Assembly (NCBI GenBank): GCA_023374045.1
Contig: CM041781.1
Span: 144,948,982-145,012,981 of the forward strand
DNA from: Limonium bicolor
Lineage: Eukaryota > Streptophyta > Magnoliopsida > Caryophyllales > Plumbaginaceae
DNA: 64,000 bases
Reading direction: 5' to 3'
Below are positions 1-11,700 of this stretch, in pieces. Position numbers and translations under genes: made by a program. The notes below the pieces were generated by a model. That model had not been told where the DNA came from and ran no database searches. It saw nothing but the letters and a program-made list of their open reading frames with translations. How positions within the stretch are numbered: the first letter of the stretch is position 1; the number at the start of each line of letters is the position of its first letter.

Positions 1-893
1 GAAGAAAGGTGAGTCATTAAAGTAATGTTATAAAAGTAGTAATTATCTCTTACTTTATTAAATCAATTTGGTGAGTCAATTATAGTTGCTAGAATCATCC
101 GTATGTCAAGGGGACAACCCATATTAAACGGCACTAGGTAGTCAAAAGTGAATGGCTTTGTTTCATTTAATTAAGTAAGTGCTTGTACTTTAGTAAGTGA
201 TCTTTACTTAGTAAGGTGAAAATAATAAGCTACATTTATAGTATATGGGATCGGTTGGTGCTCTGTAATGAGCCTTAAACTGACGTGAATAATAGCCAAG
301 GTCAAAGGAAATATATTGACCATAGACTAGATAAAAGAGATTTAAGTGTTATTTAGCACCATTTGGTTATTATTCACAAACAAATGCACATATATTATTT
401 TTTGTAAAACTTTGAATTGGACATTTAATGTGGTACATTATGTATAGTAATTTAAGGGTATTCAAGACCCTAAAACAAAACAGAACTCATTTTGGCGCCA
501 ATCTCACAAAATGTGGTTTAAGAAAGCTTAGTGCACTTTATGTTAGTGCGTTTCTGAGCTTGGTTCCCTTGGAAAATGGTTTTAATCTGTTCGTTTAGGT
601 GTTATAAGGCTCAGGTTCAAATTTTAGGCCAAACGGAGGTTCGTTTGAATAGTAATCACCCTTAAAGGTCACGGGTGTAATACTTGTTTTCTGTTAAACT
701 TGTTGTGTTTAATTTACTTTTAAGGCATGTTTAGGCCTTAATTTAATTGATTATATGTTTAATCAATATTTAATTAAGTAGGGGTATTTCAGTGGCTAAC
801 GGCGTGTAACACCAATGAGTTAAGTGATGTTGTGAGTCGAGATTTCCGCTGCGATACGATGTTAAGTGCGTTGTTAGTAGTTGGGGTGTTACA
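1..893 (+). repeat. 3' end of a truncated LTR, LARD-related
   Basis: The last 100 bases resemble the LTR ends of the two large elements further right. They share GGTGGCTAACGGCGTG, a TTCCGCTGCG block and the terminal GGTTGGGGTGTTACA-type ending (here TTGGGGTGTTACA at 881-893). The left part runs off the window. No primer binding site follows position 893, so this is the end of a 3' LTR or a solo LTR. No open frame is visible. Confidence 0.6.
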
Positions 894-997
894 GTAGCCG
901 CGCAAAACATGAATATTCTTTGTTCACTAGTTAGGGTTACAAAATCACCATAGTGAAGGACAATGAAGAGTAGTTAACAACTTAATATAATAATATA

Positions 998-1230
998 TAC
1001 TCCCTCCGTTAATTAATATCTGTCGTTTTAGGAAGTGATTCTTGTTCAAAAATATGTGTCATTTTAGCTTTTTGACACATTTTTTCCACTTTTAACCCTA
1101 CTATTCAACACAAAGTAATTATTATCTAGATGAAAAAGTAAAAAAACAGGGGTACATGCATCATTTTTCACCTTTCCTTAATAAGTGTGCAAGTTTCTAA
1201 AATGACAGATATTGTTGAACGGAGGGAGTA
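998..1230. mobile_element. Stowaway-like MITE
   Basis: A 229-bp non-coding insert (1000-1228) is bounded by terminal inverted repeats starting CTCCCTCCGTT and ending ACGGAGGGAG. A TA dinucleotide lies directly outside each end (998-999 and 1229-1230). The CTCCCTCC terminus and TA target duplication are the hallmarks of Stowaway MITEs, which are mobilised by Tc1/mariner transposases. There is no coding capacity. Confidence 0.85.
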
Positions 1231-1239
1231 TTTATTATA

Positions 1240-1430
1240 TTTATGCGAGTGAGCGGGTCGGGTGAACGGGTCGGGTGACGGGTGGAAAATGTTCACCCGT
1301 CACCTGACCCGCACCTACACCTATTTCACCTGTCACTCGCTTTTCACCCATTTTTTGCGGGGTTTTCACCAGGTTTAACGGGTCGGATGGCCGGGTCAAA
1401 TGGGTACCCACGGACCCATTGCCATCCCTA
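1240..1430. mobile_element. Possible hAT-derived fragment
   Basis: A GC-rich block is made of GGGTCGGGTGA/TCACCCGTC repeats and ends in CCCATTGCCATCCCTA. The reverse of this end (TAGGGATGGCAATGGG) is a frequent terminus of plant hAT-type elements. I could not find the opposite terminus or a target duplication, so this is at most a fragment. Confidence 0.25.
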
Positions 1431-1891
1431 CACCTAGCAAATAATTTAAAAATATCAAAAACCTAAATAGAAGACTACCTAAAAACGTCATCCTACTTCG
1501 ATGGCATAAAACAGTACGGTGTTTGTTGCATCATACAATAAATATAATGAGCAAATAAAAAATTATCATAAAATATTCAATTTGGTATAGGTTCGGTACA
1601 ATAAAAACTAGAAAAATATGTTTGTTATTCACTTCAATTAAGTTCAATTTCAGCATAATTAAACTAACATCTTTTATTAACTTAAAAACAAATGTTATCA
1701 CATACTATTAACATGGTTTAGCTTCCGCACAAGAGAACCAAAAATATCAATTTGTTATTTAATTCAATTCAACTTTTCAAAACAAGTAAACTAACATCTT
1801 TATTTTAATCACTAAAACAAATCTATAACAAACTATTCAATTCATTTTGATTTAGCACCACAACATGAGAAATATGATGTTATGTTTGATT

Positions 1892-1941
<50 letters not shown>

Positions 1942-2795
1942 CTAGTCAACCGTGATATAGAAATTACATACCATTACCTACACCATAATTGTTTATTTAT
2001 AACGGTTTGGTTAACCATATCATCTTTAACCGAACGATTAGTCAGTACGATATAAATACTTAACGGTACGATATGGGGATAACAATTTTTGTACCCTACA
2101 CACAAACTCTAAGAACAGCAGGGAAGGTAGTAATATTTATCACTTTTGGATATTGCTCCTCTTCACATCTGTACAGTTTTGACCAAAATGTATCCTGCCC
2201 CACTCATACGATAGAGCTATGAGGTTATTTGTTGTTTCTTTAATATTTCCTTGTGGAGACTTCATACCCCGATTGAACCGGAGAGAGAAAATCATCGCGA
2301 AGTTCTCTCTTTTTGCAATTTGTATGTCGAGCTACTCAAATTTTTTGTTGGTCGATGTAGAGGAGAGGTGATAGAACGTGCCTTGTTGTCAACATTTTGC
2401 CCTCGGTCAGAGAGGAGATGAGTGTGGAGCCTATAAGATGAAAGTCTTAAAGAATCTTAGTCATCTATCTGGTGGGTCTAACAAAAAATAATTTGCAGCT
2501 ACCTTCTGCATCTCTCTTCAGAACGGAGCATATATAAGATCTACAGATTAATGAGAGAATCATTACATTTTACACATTAATGAACCACCGCTCACGAAAT
2601 TATGTATTTTTCCTGAAAATTTAGTTGCATAATTTACAAACTTGGTGTGATAGTAGCGAAGGAAAGAACGACCGAGAGCTTATAAAAAGAACGAATTTTC
2701 TGTTCCTAAATCAAGCATGAAAAGCCGAAAGAGTAAATACATGAAACAGGGTGAACGCAAAACAGTTGGTCCAAACTGAAACCACTCCACTCAAT
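1431..2795. other. Intergenic region downstream of UreD
   Basis: Apart from the TA microsatellite I see no gene, LTR or inverted-repeat element here. The part next to 2795 should hold the UreD 3' UTR and poly(A) site on the minus strand, but I could not place the site. Confidence 0.4.
1897..1941. repeat. (TA)n microsatellite
   Basis: About 22 uninterrupted TA dinucleotides in an AT-rich intergenic stretch. Confidence 0.95.
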
Positions 2796-5700
2796 TCAGC
2801 GAGAGTATGGGGCTACACCAATAACTGGCTCCAAGGCGGACAACTGGCTGTTCAAGAATTGATAGACTGCTTCAGTACTGGTAGCCACGACTCGGACTAT
2901 AACCCCTAGTCCCTGATCAGAGAAAAACAAATAAACCAACAATCACATCGGTCCATCAATTGGCGAGTTAATGCAAATGCGCAGTCTATAGGTTGAGTCA
3001 TTCATATCTGACCGTGTTTCAAAGACACGGCAAAATCAAACCAAAGAAAAAAGTGCTTATAAAAGAAAGGCCGGATCGAATTTAACCCAGAAAATTGGGA
3101 ATCCAATAGTTCTATCATACACACCAACATCAATTCTCTTTAGAGAGTTTTCTCTCTACTTTCCACCGTTCCCTACTTCCTCCGTGTCATCACCATCTCA
3201 CCTCTTCTTTGCAGTTGCATGCTCCTGAATCACCGTCACCCACAATCCCTCTACTAGATCTCCTAAGTTTCCTTGTCTTTTGTATTATCCTTCTGTTTTC
3301 CCGATTTGGACTGCTTTACAAGCCTGGAAACACGAGAGGAAGATGCAGAAGAGCCGCGTATTTTGCACTAATGCATATGTTCCATAAGTTGCTGATTAGG
3401 ATGAAGCAAACGAACCTGGAAGCTGCCATGTTGAAGAAAAACAACACCAATAGTCATTTCTAGAAGATATAGGTATAGAGGGAGGCACCGTCCATTACTG
3501 TTGTAGTTCACCATTGTTGAATCTTGTAGCTTATGCAGTAACTAAAAAGTGTAGTAGTTAGCCCATATATTTGACTACGGTAGTTTTACGTTGTATTTGC
3601 TTCCCTATAAATAAGCTTGTAGCCTGATGAATAAAATCATCCCTTGCCAAATCCAAAACACTTACCTTCATTTGAGAGCTTTTTGGTTGCCTATATTCAA
3701 CAATCTGGTATCAGAGCCATCTCCATATATCTTCCACTTGATACTCTAAAATCAGTAGATCAGTCGCACTAAAAATTCTACCCCATCTTTCCGTGAGCTC
3801 CAGTAGCAAAACAGGATTATTCTTCTTGCCTTCCCGTATCCGTCAATTCCGATTGGGTTTTGAAAAAAACAAAAATCAGAGTTCGAGAGGGGTCTGGGTG
3901 TTGAAGAGATAGTCACTGTGTGAAGGAAAGAGAGAGTAAAAGTAAGAAGAGCTGCGTGTGAGAGAAAAGAAAAGAAAACAAAGAAGATGACTGTTGAAGA
4001 CAGAGTACTGCAAGTGTGTTGAGTATAAAAAAAAAATTGAGTAAAAGGTGTATGCTGTCGGTAGTCTCCCAGTTTACAAATACCCAACATCAGTAAAGTC
4101 TCTGCACAGTCAGAGAAAAAAAAAGGAGAGAGTGCCTATTCTTTATTCAGTGAGTGGTGAATAATAAAAAAAGGGAAATAGAGTACAGGGGCAGCCGTGA
4201 ATTCACAAGTGATATCGTTTTTTTTAAAGGAAAAAAATATTGCAGTTTCTGTGTGGAAAAATAGTGGAGTAAAAAAAAGAGTGGGAAACAATAACAGCAA
4301 TAGTGTGGAAAATATGGGTGATTTTCAATTTGGTGGCGGAATTAAAAAGCTTAGCAACAATAATTATAATTCTTGGTCTATATGCATAATGTCATATATG
4401 CAAGGACAAGATTTATGGGAAGTTGTGAATGGCACCGAAGTGAAGCCACCAACAGGTGAAGACGCGTTGCGGAAATGAAAGATTAAAGCGGGCAAAGCCA
4501 TGTTTACCCTTAAGACGACTGTTGAAAAAGAAATTCTCAAGCACATTCGAGATGCAAAGACTCCCAAAGATGCTTGGGATACGTTCGTGGAGTTATTCTC
4601 GAAAAAGAATGACACGAACTGCAACTCTTGGAGAGTGAGCTATTATCAATTGCACAACGTGACATGACGGTTGCGCAATACTTTCATAAAGTAAAGTCGT
4701 TGTGTCGAGAAATTTCTGAGTTGGATCCGGAAGCTCGAATCTGTGATACTAGGATGAAACGAATAATTATCCATAGGTTGAAACCGGAATTCAGAAGCTT
4801 TATTGCTGCTATACAAGGATGGCAAAATCAACCATCGCTTGTGGAATTTGAAAATTTGCTCGTCAGTCAAGAAGCATTGGCCAAGCAAATGGGAGGAGCC
4901 TCAGTGAAGAAAGAAGAAGAGGCACTCTACGCCAAGAAAGGGAAGTGGAGTTCCAAGCAGCATGATGATGGTGGATCCAAGAGGAATGATGAAAAAGGGA
5001 AGAGTCATCAAGGCGCAGGGAGAAGTCTTGGGAAGAAGCGTGGCAATAACCAAAAGTTTGAGGGGAAGTGTTATAACTGTGATAAGGTAGGTCACATGGC
5101 AAAAGATTGCTGGGACAAGAAGAAGGGTGTCGAGAGCAACACCGCTACTTCGAAAAGTGAAGACAAATGGGATGTGGAGGTCCACTTTGCAGTAGATGAA
5201 GCAGAACTAGCGCTCTCGGCAACAACACTTAATCAAGTCGACTATGACAATGATTGGATTATTGACTCAGGTTGCTCGAATCATATGACAGGTAACAAAG
5301 AGAAGTTAGAGAGCTTGACAAACTACAGGGGAGTCGAGTCGTGGTGACAGCCAACAACTCAAAATTGGCAATAACTCATATCGGTAATACTGTAGTGTCC
5401 CCTCAATCTGGTGATACTGAGATGGTATTTCAAAACGTCTACCATGTTCCTGGTATGAAGAAAAATCTCCTTTCAGTATCATAGTTAACATCGGCAGGTC
5501 ACTTTGTCCTGTTCGGACGAGATAATGTGAAGGTATATCGAAACCTTGAGGTCATTGAAAAGCCCATCCTGAAGGAGCGGAAGGTAGAGTCGATCTATGT
5601 GATGTCAGCGGAGGCTGCATACATAAACAAGACAAGAAGAAACGAGACAGCAGATTTGTGGCACATGCGGTTAGGCCATGTCAGCTACTCCAAGTTAGAC

Positions 5701-8700
5701 GTGATGATGAAGAGGCTGCTGTTGAAGGGGCTTCCCCGGCTTAAGGTAAAAACCGATACGATATGTGCAGGTTGTCAGTATGAAAAAACACACCAGCTAC
5801 CATACAAAGAATCCAGCTATAAAGCAAATGAGCCATTGGAGTTGGTTCACTCTGACATGTTTGGTCCGGTCAAGCAAACTTCCATCGGTGGGATGAAGTA
5901 TATGGTGACCTTCATTGATGATTTCTCAAGGTATGTGTGGATCTACTTCATGAAAGAAAAGTCTCAAGTCTTTGAAAAGTTCAAAGAGTTCAAGAAGACA
6001 GTGGAGTTAGAGGTCGGTAAACGGATTCGTTGTCTACGAACTGATAACGGAGGAGAGTACACCTCACTGGAGTACTTAAGCTTTATGAAGGACTGCAAAA
6101 TACGACACCAGTTTACCTGTCCAAACACTTCACAACAAAACGGTGTAGCAGAAAGAAAGAACAGACACCTGGCGGAGATATGTCAAAGTATGATCCATGC
6201 GAAGAATGTTCCAGGAAGGTTTTGGGTAGAGGCGATGAATACTGCAGCCTTTGTGATCCATAGGCTTCCTCAACAAAGGTTAGACTTTTCGTCACCATTT
6301 GAAAAGTTATGGAAGATAAAACCCGTAGTCGGTCATCTTCGAGTGTTCGGATGTGTATGCTATGTATTTGTACCTGATCACTTATGTAGCAAGATGGAAA
6401 AGAAGGCCATCCGGTGTATCTTTGTAGGATACGACAACCAGAGGAAAGGATGATAGTGCTGTGATCCATCAACTGGGAAGTGCTACACTTCTCGAAATGT
6501 GGTATTTGATGAGGCTTCTTCATGGTGGTCTTCGGGTAGTGAAGTATTACCTAGAGATGAGTTGCAAGATCCACCAAAGACAGATGAACTTGAAGACGGT
6601 GGTACTGAAGAACGCTTAGATCAAAACCCCTGGAGAACTGGTATTCACCAACCACCAGATGAAGAAGGTGATTCTGAAGGAGTGGCATCACCAAGAAGAT
6701 CAACTAGGATCAAGAAGCCAAATCCCAAGTATGCAAACACGGCCATTACTGAAGAAGTAGATGAACCAGAGACGTTCGAAGAAGCATCCAAAGATCCAGA
6801 GTGGATCAAAGCAATGGAAGAAGAAGTGGTTGCACTAGAGCGCAATCAGACATGGGAGCTTGTACCCAAGCCAAGAGAGGTAAAGCCGATCTCTTGTAAG
6901 TGGGTGTACAAGCTAAAGCGTAACACAGATGGGTCAATGAAAGGTATAAAGCTCATCTAGTAGCTCGTGGATTTTCTCAGCAGTATGGGTTGGACTATGA
7001 TAAGACATTTAGTCCAGTTGCAAAGCTTACTACAGTGAGAGTCCTACTAGCACTAGCAGCCAGTAAAAATTGGAACTTGTGGCAAATGGATGTGAAGAAC
7101 GCTTTCTTGCATGGAGAGCTAAGATTGAGCAATCTATATGAACCAACCATCAGGATTTCAGAGCCAAGATCATCCTGAGTATGTGTGCAAACTTAGGAAG
7201 GCGCTTTATGGCCTAAAGCAAGCACCAAGGGCGTGGTATGGCAAATTGCTGAATTTCTTACTCACAATGGCTATTCGATGACGTCTGCAGATTCTAGCTT
7301 GTTTGTCAAAGAAAAAGAAGGGAAACTAGCTATTGTGCTAGTTTATGTGGATGATTTGATCATCACTGGTGACGATGAAAAAGAAGTTTCTCAGACTAGA
7401 GAAAATCTGTCAGTTCGGTTTCAGATGAAAGAACTTGGACAGCTGAAGCACTTTCTTGGTCTTGAGATTGATCACACCAAAAGAGGAATCTGTCTTCATC
7501 AGCTCAAGTATTCCAAAGATTTATTGAAAAAGTTTGGAATGCTCAATTGCAAACCGATCTCAATACCGATAGAGCCAAATGCTAGAATGTGTGCCCATGA
7601 AGGAAAAGATTTGGAGGATGCTACGATGTATCAACAACTGGTGGGCAGTCTCATCTACTTAACCTTAACACGACCTGATATCTCATTTGCAGTCGGTGTG
7701 TTAAGTCGTTACATGCATAATCCAAAGAAACCTCATTTGGAAGCAGCCCGGCGAGTTCTAAGATATGTGAATAGTACACTAGGACATGGTATACTCTAAG
7801 AGTGAAAATTGCGAGCTAGTTGGCTACTGTGATGCTGACTATGCAGGTGATCCAGACACATGACGTTCGACCACTGGCTATGTATTTATGCTTGGGTCCG
7901 GAGCAGTGTCTTGGTGTAGCAAGAGACAACCGACAGTGTCGTTGTCAACTACTGAAGCAGAGTACCGAGCAGCAGCTATGGCAGCTCAAGAAAACACTTG
8001 GTTAATGTAGTTATTAAAGGACTTGTATCAGCCAATCAAGTACAACATTGTGCTATATTGTGACAATCTGTCAGCAATACAGTTAGCAGAGAATCCAGTC
8101 TTCCATGCTAGAACCAAGCACGTAGAGGTACACTATCATTTCCTTAGGGAGAAGGTCTTGCAGGAATAGATTCAGTTGAAGTACATCAAAACTGAGAACC
8201 AAGCTGCATATCTGTTCACTAACGGCTTGAGTGGAAACAAGCTCGAAAATTTCTATAATCATCTACGAATAATAAAAAAGAGATGAAGCTGGTGTTGAGA
8301 GGAAGTGTTGAAGAAAAACAACACCAACGGCCATTTTTAGAAGATATAGGCATAGAGGGAGGCACCGTCCAATTATTGTTGTAGTTCACCATTGTTGAAT
8401 CTTGTAGCTTATGCAGTAACTAAAACGTGTAGTAGTTAACCCTTATATTTGACTACGGTAGTTTTGCGTTGTATTTGCTTCCCTAAAAATTTTTAGCTTG
8501 TAGCCCGATGAATAAAATCATCCCTTGCCAAATCTAAAACACTTATCTTCATTTTAGAGCTTTTTGGTTGCCTATATTCAACATGCCAAAGGTGAGTTTT
8601 CCTTACATCTACTGTTGAAATCGGTGCCGCTGGAGACATGCACGATTTATCTCTTCCAGATGGAAGTTTTCACGTGCATCTATTGAGGTATGCTTCATGA

Positions 8701-11700
8701 TGGTGATGATGGTGATTAGGCCATCAATCAATGATGCAAAGGCAATTTGGGGGTGAAGGGATGGAATTTGGACGGAGGGGACTGGAGCGAGTCCTGGAAC
8801 GCTTTTTTGATGAAATTGAAATGGGGCACCGATTTGGAGGATTCAAGTGTTCTGCATATCGGTGCAAGACAGTCGGCTTGTGTGGATTTTTGACAGATCG
8901 ATGAGGATGATTCCATGGTCTCGGTCTTTGGGAGGGAACAGAAGCGGTGGATCTGTTGCTAGTGAGGGTGCAAACCAACGAGAAATTAATCTGCAAGCGA
9001 CTCCGCGGTTGCCTCGGGGCCGCAGGGAAGAATGAGGTTTAAAGATTCTAATTGCCTGAGTGCTGGCACCTCTCATGCAATTAGAGATTGGGGTTTCTTT
9101 TTGTTTATATTAGTGCCTCTTGTTTCCCTTTCAGGCAGTTAGCTTAATTATGGTGTTTCTGTGTTGGGCTATGTTTAAGTTTGTGCTTAGATAGAAGTAC
9201 TTTAGATATGGTCGTTGGTTGGAGTTTGTGTTTCTTGCAGGGAGATCATTTCTTTTTTGTTGGGCGCGTCCACTTTCAAGCAGCAAATGCAACGTTCCAT
9301 GAGAACATTGTGAAGGCAGTTGGACCTTTTTGGTTGATGGTGCTTTTAGGTTGTGTTGTTAGGCACAGTTTGATCTCCTTTTTATGTATGTTCATCTTGT
9401 TTACTGAAATAGTTCGGATGGTTGTTTCGGAAAAAAAAAAAGTTCTCTCATCCAAAAGCTAAAGGTCACATCGTAGCATATTTACTTACTTTCCTCTCTG
9501 GTGAAAGAAACCAGACCAGATTACCTAAACAGACTTCATTTTGCCAAAGTAACTGGAACATAATTAGACAGCTTCTTCATGCATTTTTTTTAATTCTTTT
9601 CTCGTACACCTTGCTCCATATATTTTTTCCAAACTACCAAAGTAGCTCCATGTAACACACAAACTTCACGAACATTATTTGTCTCCCATGAAAAGTTACC
9701 ATTATCATTCATCTCACTCCATCCATACAGGCAAACATATCATTTATCATTTTGTCAGTGTAAGCTTCAAGCTTAGCCAAATAACAACAGACAAGTTATG
9801 CAAGCTTCTCTATTATGCCTACAGAATATGGGTTGTGTATACTGACTCTCCAGTCTACCCCAGTCTTTTCATGTAGTCAATGACTCTCATGTAATAATGT
9901 AATTACTCGTCAGAACTTTTTGCTATTCCAGCTTTTAGCTTCTTGACATCTAAGAGCAACCATGGCAATGAGAGTGGATTCCACTCTCAAAGTATTACTC
10001 CCTCCTGTTCTAAATATATGATTTTCTAGCTATGGATACAAGAATTAAGGAGAAAAAAAGTAAACCATTTATCCTTACTTTTTACATTGGAATTAAAGTA
10101 ATTTGAAAAGTAGAGTTGAGAAATAATAGTTGAGAGGTAAAATTGGAAAGTAGGTGGCAAAATAAACTAGAACATCTTATATTTTGAAAAGAGTGAGAAG
10201 ACCCAAAAAATCATATATTGAGAACAGGAGGGAGTACTATTTTGTTCACTTTCCTCACAACCCTCACATTCTGTCAGTAAGACACCCCTAGGAAAAACTA
10301 TTGCAGATGCTCTAAGGAAACAAAGCCAAAAGGAAAAAAAAAAAAAAAAAAGACAGCTTTATCTTTATCTCCAAGTTAATTCACCTTATCTTTTAGATCT
10401 TCGTCAGTCATGATATTAGTAATCTCAACACTGATTTTTGCAAACCATATAGTTCCACTATAGGTACACCATAAAAAGCTACTAGAATGGAGTAGCAATA
10501 ACAATTTCACATTAACACAGGAATTGCCAATGGAAGTAAACAGGGACAAAGGATTAACAATAGTAACTGCTGGAAAGTGGGTACCTTAGGTCCAAAGGCA
10601 CTGCATGATGCTATAAACTTTGGTTTGAGCGAGCCTACGTCAGCGCACACTTTCCTACTGCATCCATAGGCATTAGCGGGACTTCTGTGCAAGCATTCAA
10701 ACATCATTTTCTTCACATTTTCTTGAACTTGGCTCTGAATGTCCTTTAAATTAGGCCTGTCGCCAACCAAAAAGATTACAAAGCTCAGTTCTCACTCAGT
10801 GAATCCTACAATAAACATTACTAGAATTCAGCCAACCTATAAGTACCAAACGATGTTCTCAGTAAACAAGATAACTCCATACCCCAGAAGTACGATCATT
10901 GCAACAACTTGGTAATCCTGCATTTTTTCTGCTAATGCCATCATACTTCGTTGCTCCAATACTACCTACATGTGAAATTATACTCACTTTAAAAGTGATA
11001 TTGTAGATCACAAAGGAACAGATTCTTGATGTGATTTCCTCTGTTCGACAGAATTTATTTCTCTGCGTATTCTATCTGGTGTGAAAAGCATAATTTTACT
11101 CTTTATGTGTTGCATAGCAAAAAAACTGAGTCATGTCCAATACATCTATTCAAGACCATTATTAAGTAGCACTTTAGGCTACTGTGTCATTAGTCTGTAT
11201 TACAGGGGCAGTTTAGTAATGTGTTACTATCAAGTTGGTTTAGGATTAGCAGTCTACTTAAGGAGAGTTTCTTAGAGTGTAAATCATCTTGGAGATTGTT
11301 AGTGACAATAGGCCTTTTGGAGGGTGTTACGCCTAGAACTGTAACATAGGATCAGAGCTGTCTCTCTTGGGGCAATGGGGAGTCTCGTCCATGGCAATAA
11401 CCAGAAGCGTGAAGGAAACCACCATGGATGCATTGGCGAAGAAGCAGAAGGTTATCAAGGAAAGGCTGGATAGTATTGACAAAAAGGTCGACAATCTTGC
11501 TGCAGCTGTAATCCAAATGCAGAAAGATTTGCAAACTCTTCTTCGCCAATCGCTTTCGGAGGTTAAGGTAACTCAACTGCAATTCGGGAATTCTGCCGAA
11601 TAAGATCTGGAGTTTTTTTGATGAAACCAAAACAGTGGAAGCTGTTAGAATATAGTATTGTTTTACTGTTATGCTCTCCTCACTTATAGGCCTCACCTCC

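Larger units (their letters stand above)
3429..8583 (+). mobile_element. Ty1/Copia LTR retrotransposon, complete but mutated
   Basis: A 5155-bp element sits in UreD intron 6 in antisense orientation. LTRs are 3429-3702 (274 bp) and 8306-8583 (278 bp), beginning TGTTGAAG and ending CAACA. The 5-bp target duplication TGCCA is perfect (3424-3428 and 8584-8588). A primer binding site complementary to initiator tRNA-Met follows the 5' LTR. The order gag, protease, integrase, reverse transcriptase, RNase H is the Copia order and matches TNT1-type elements. Several stops and frameshifts break the polyprotein, so it is non-autonomous now. The LTRs differ at scattered positions, so the insertion is not brand new. 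Confidence 0.95.

Noticed and set aside
3209..3463. Plus-strand frame with a splice-like AAAG/GTGAG, interrupted by the Copia element
   Set aside because: It begins at a non-ATG codon, lies antisense in UreD intron 6 and matches no family I know. The frame is not evidence of a disrupted gene.
8724..9076. Overlapping frames on both strands in the 8.7-9.1 kb region
   Set aside because: No recognisable domain. They overlap each other on both strands and lie inside UreD intron 6.
10336..10352. A-run as a possible SINE or LINE tail
   Set aside because: No adjacent polymerase III promoter boxes, LINE frame or target duplication.
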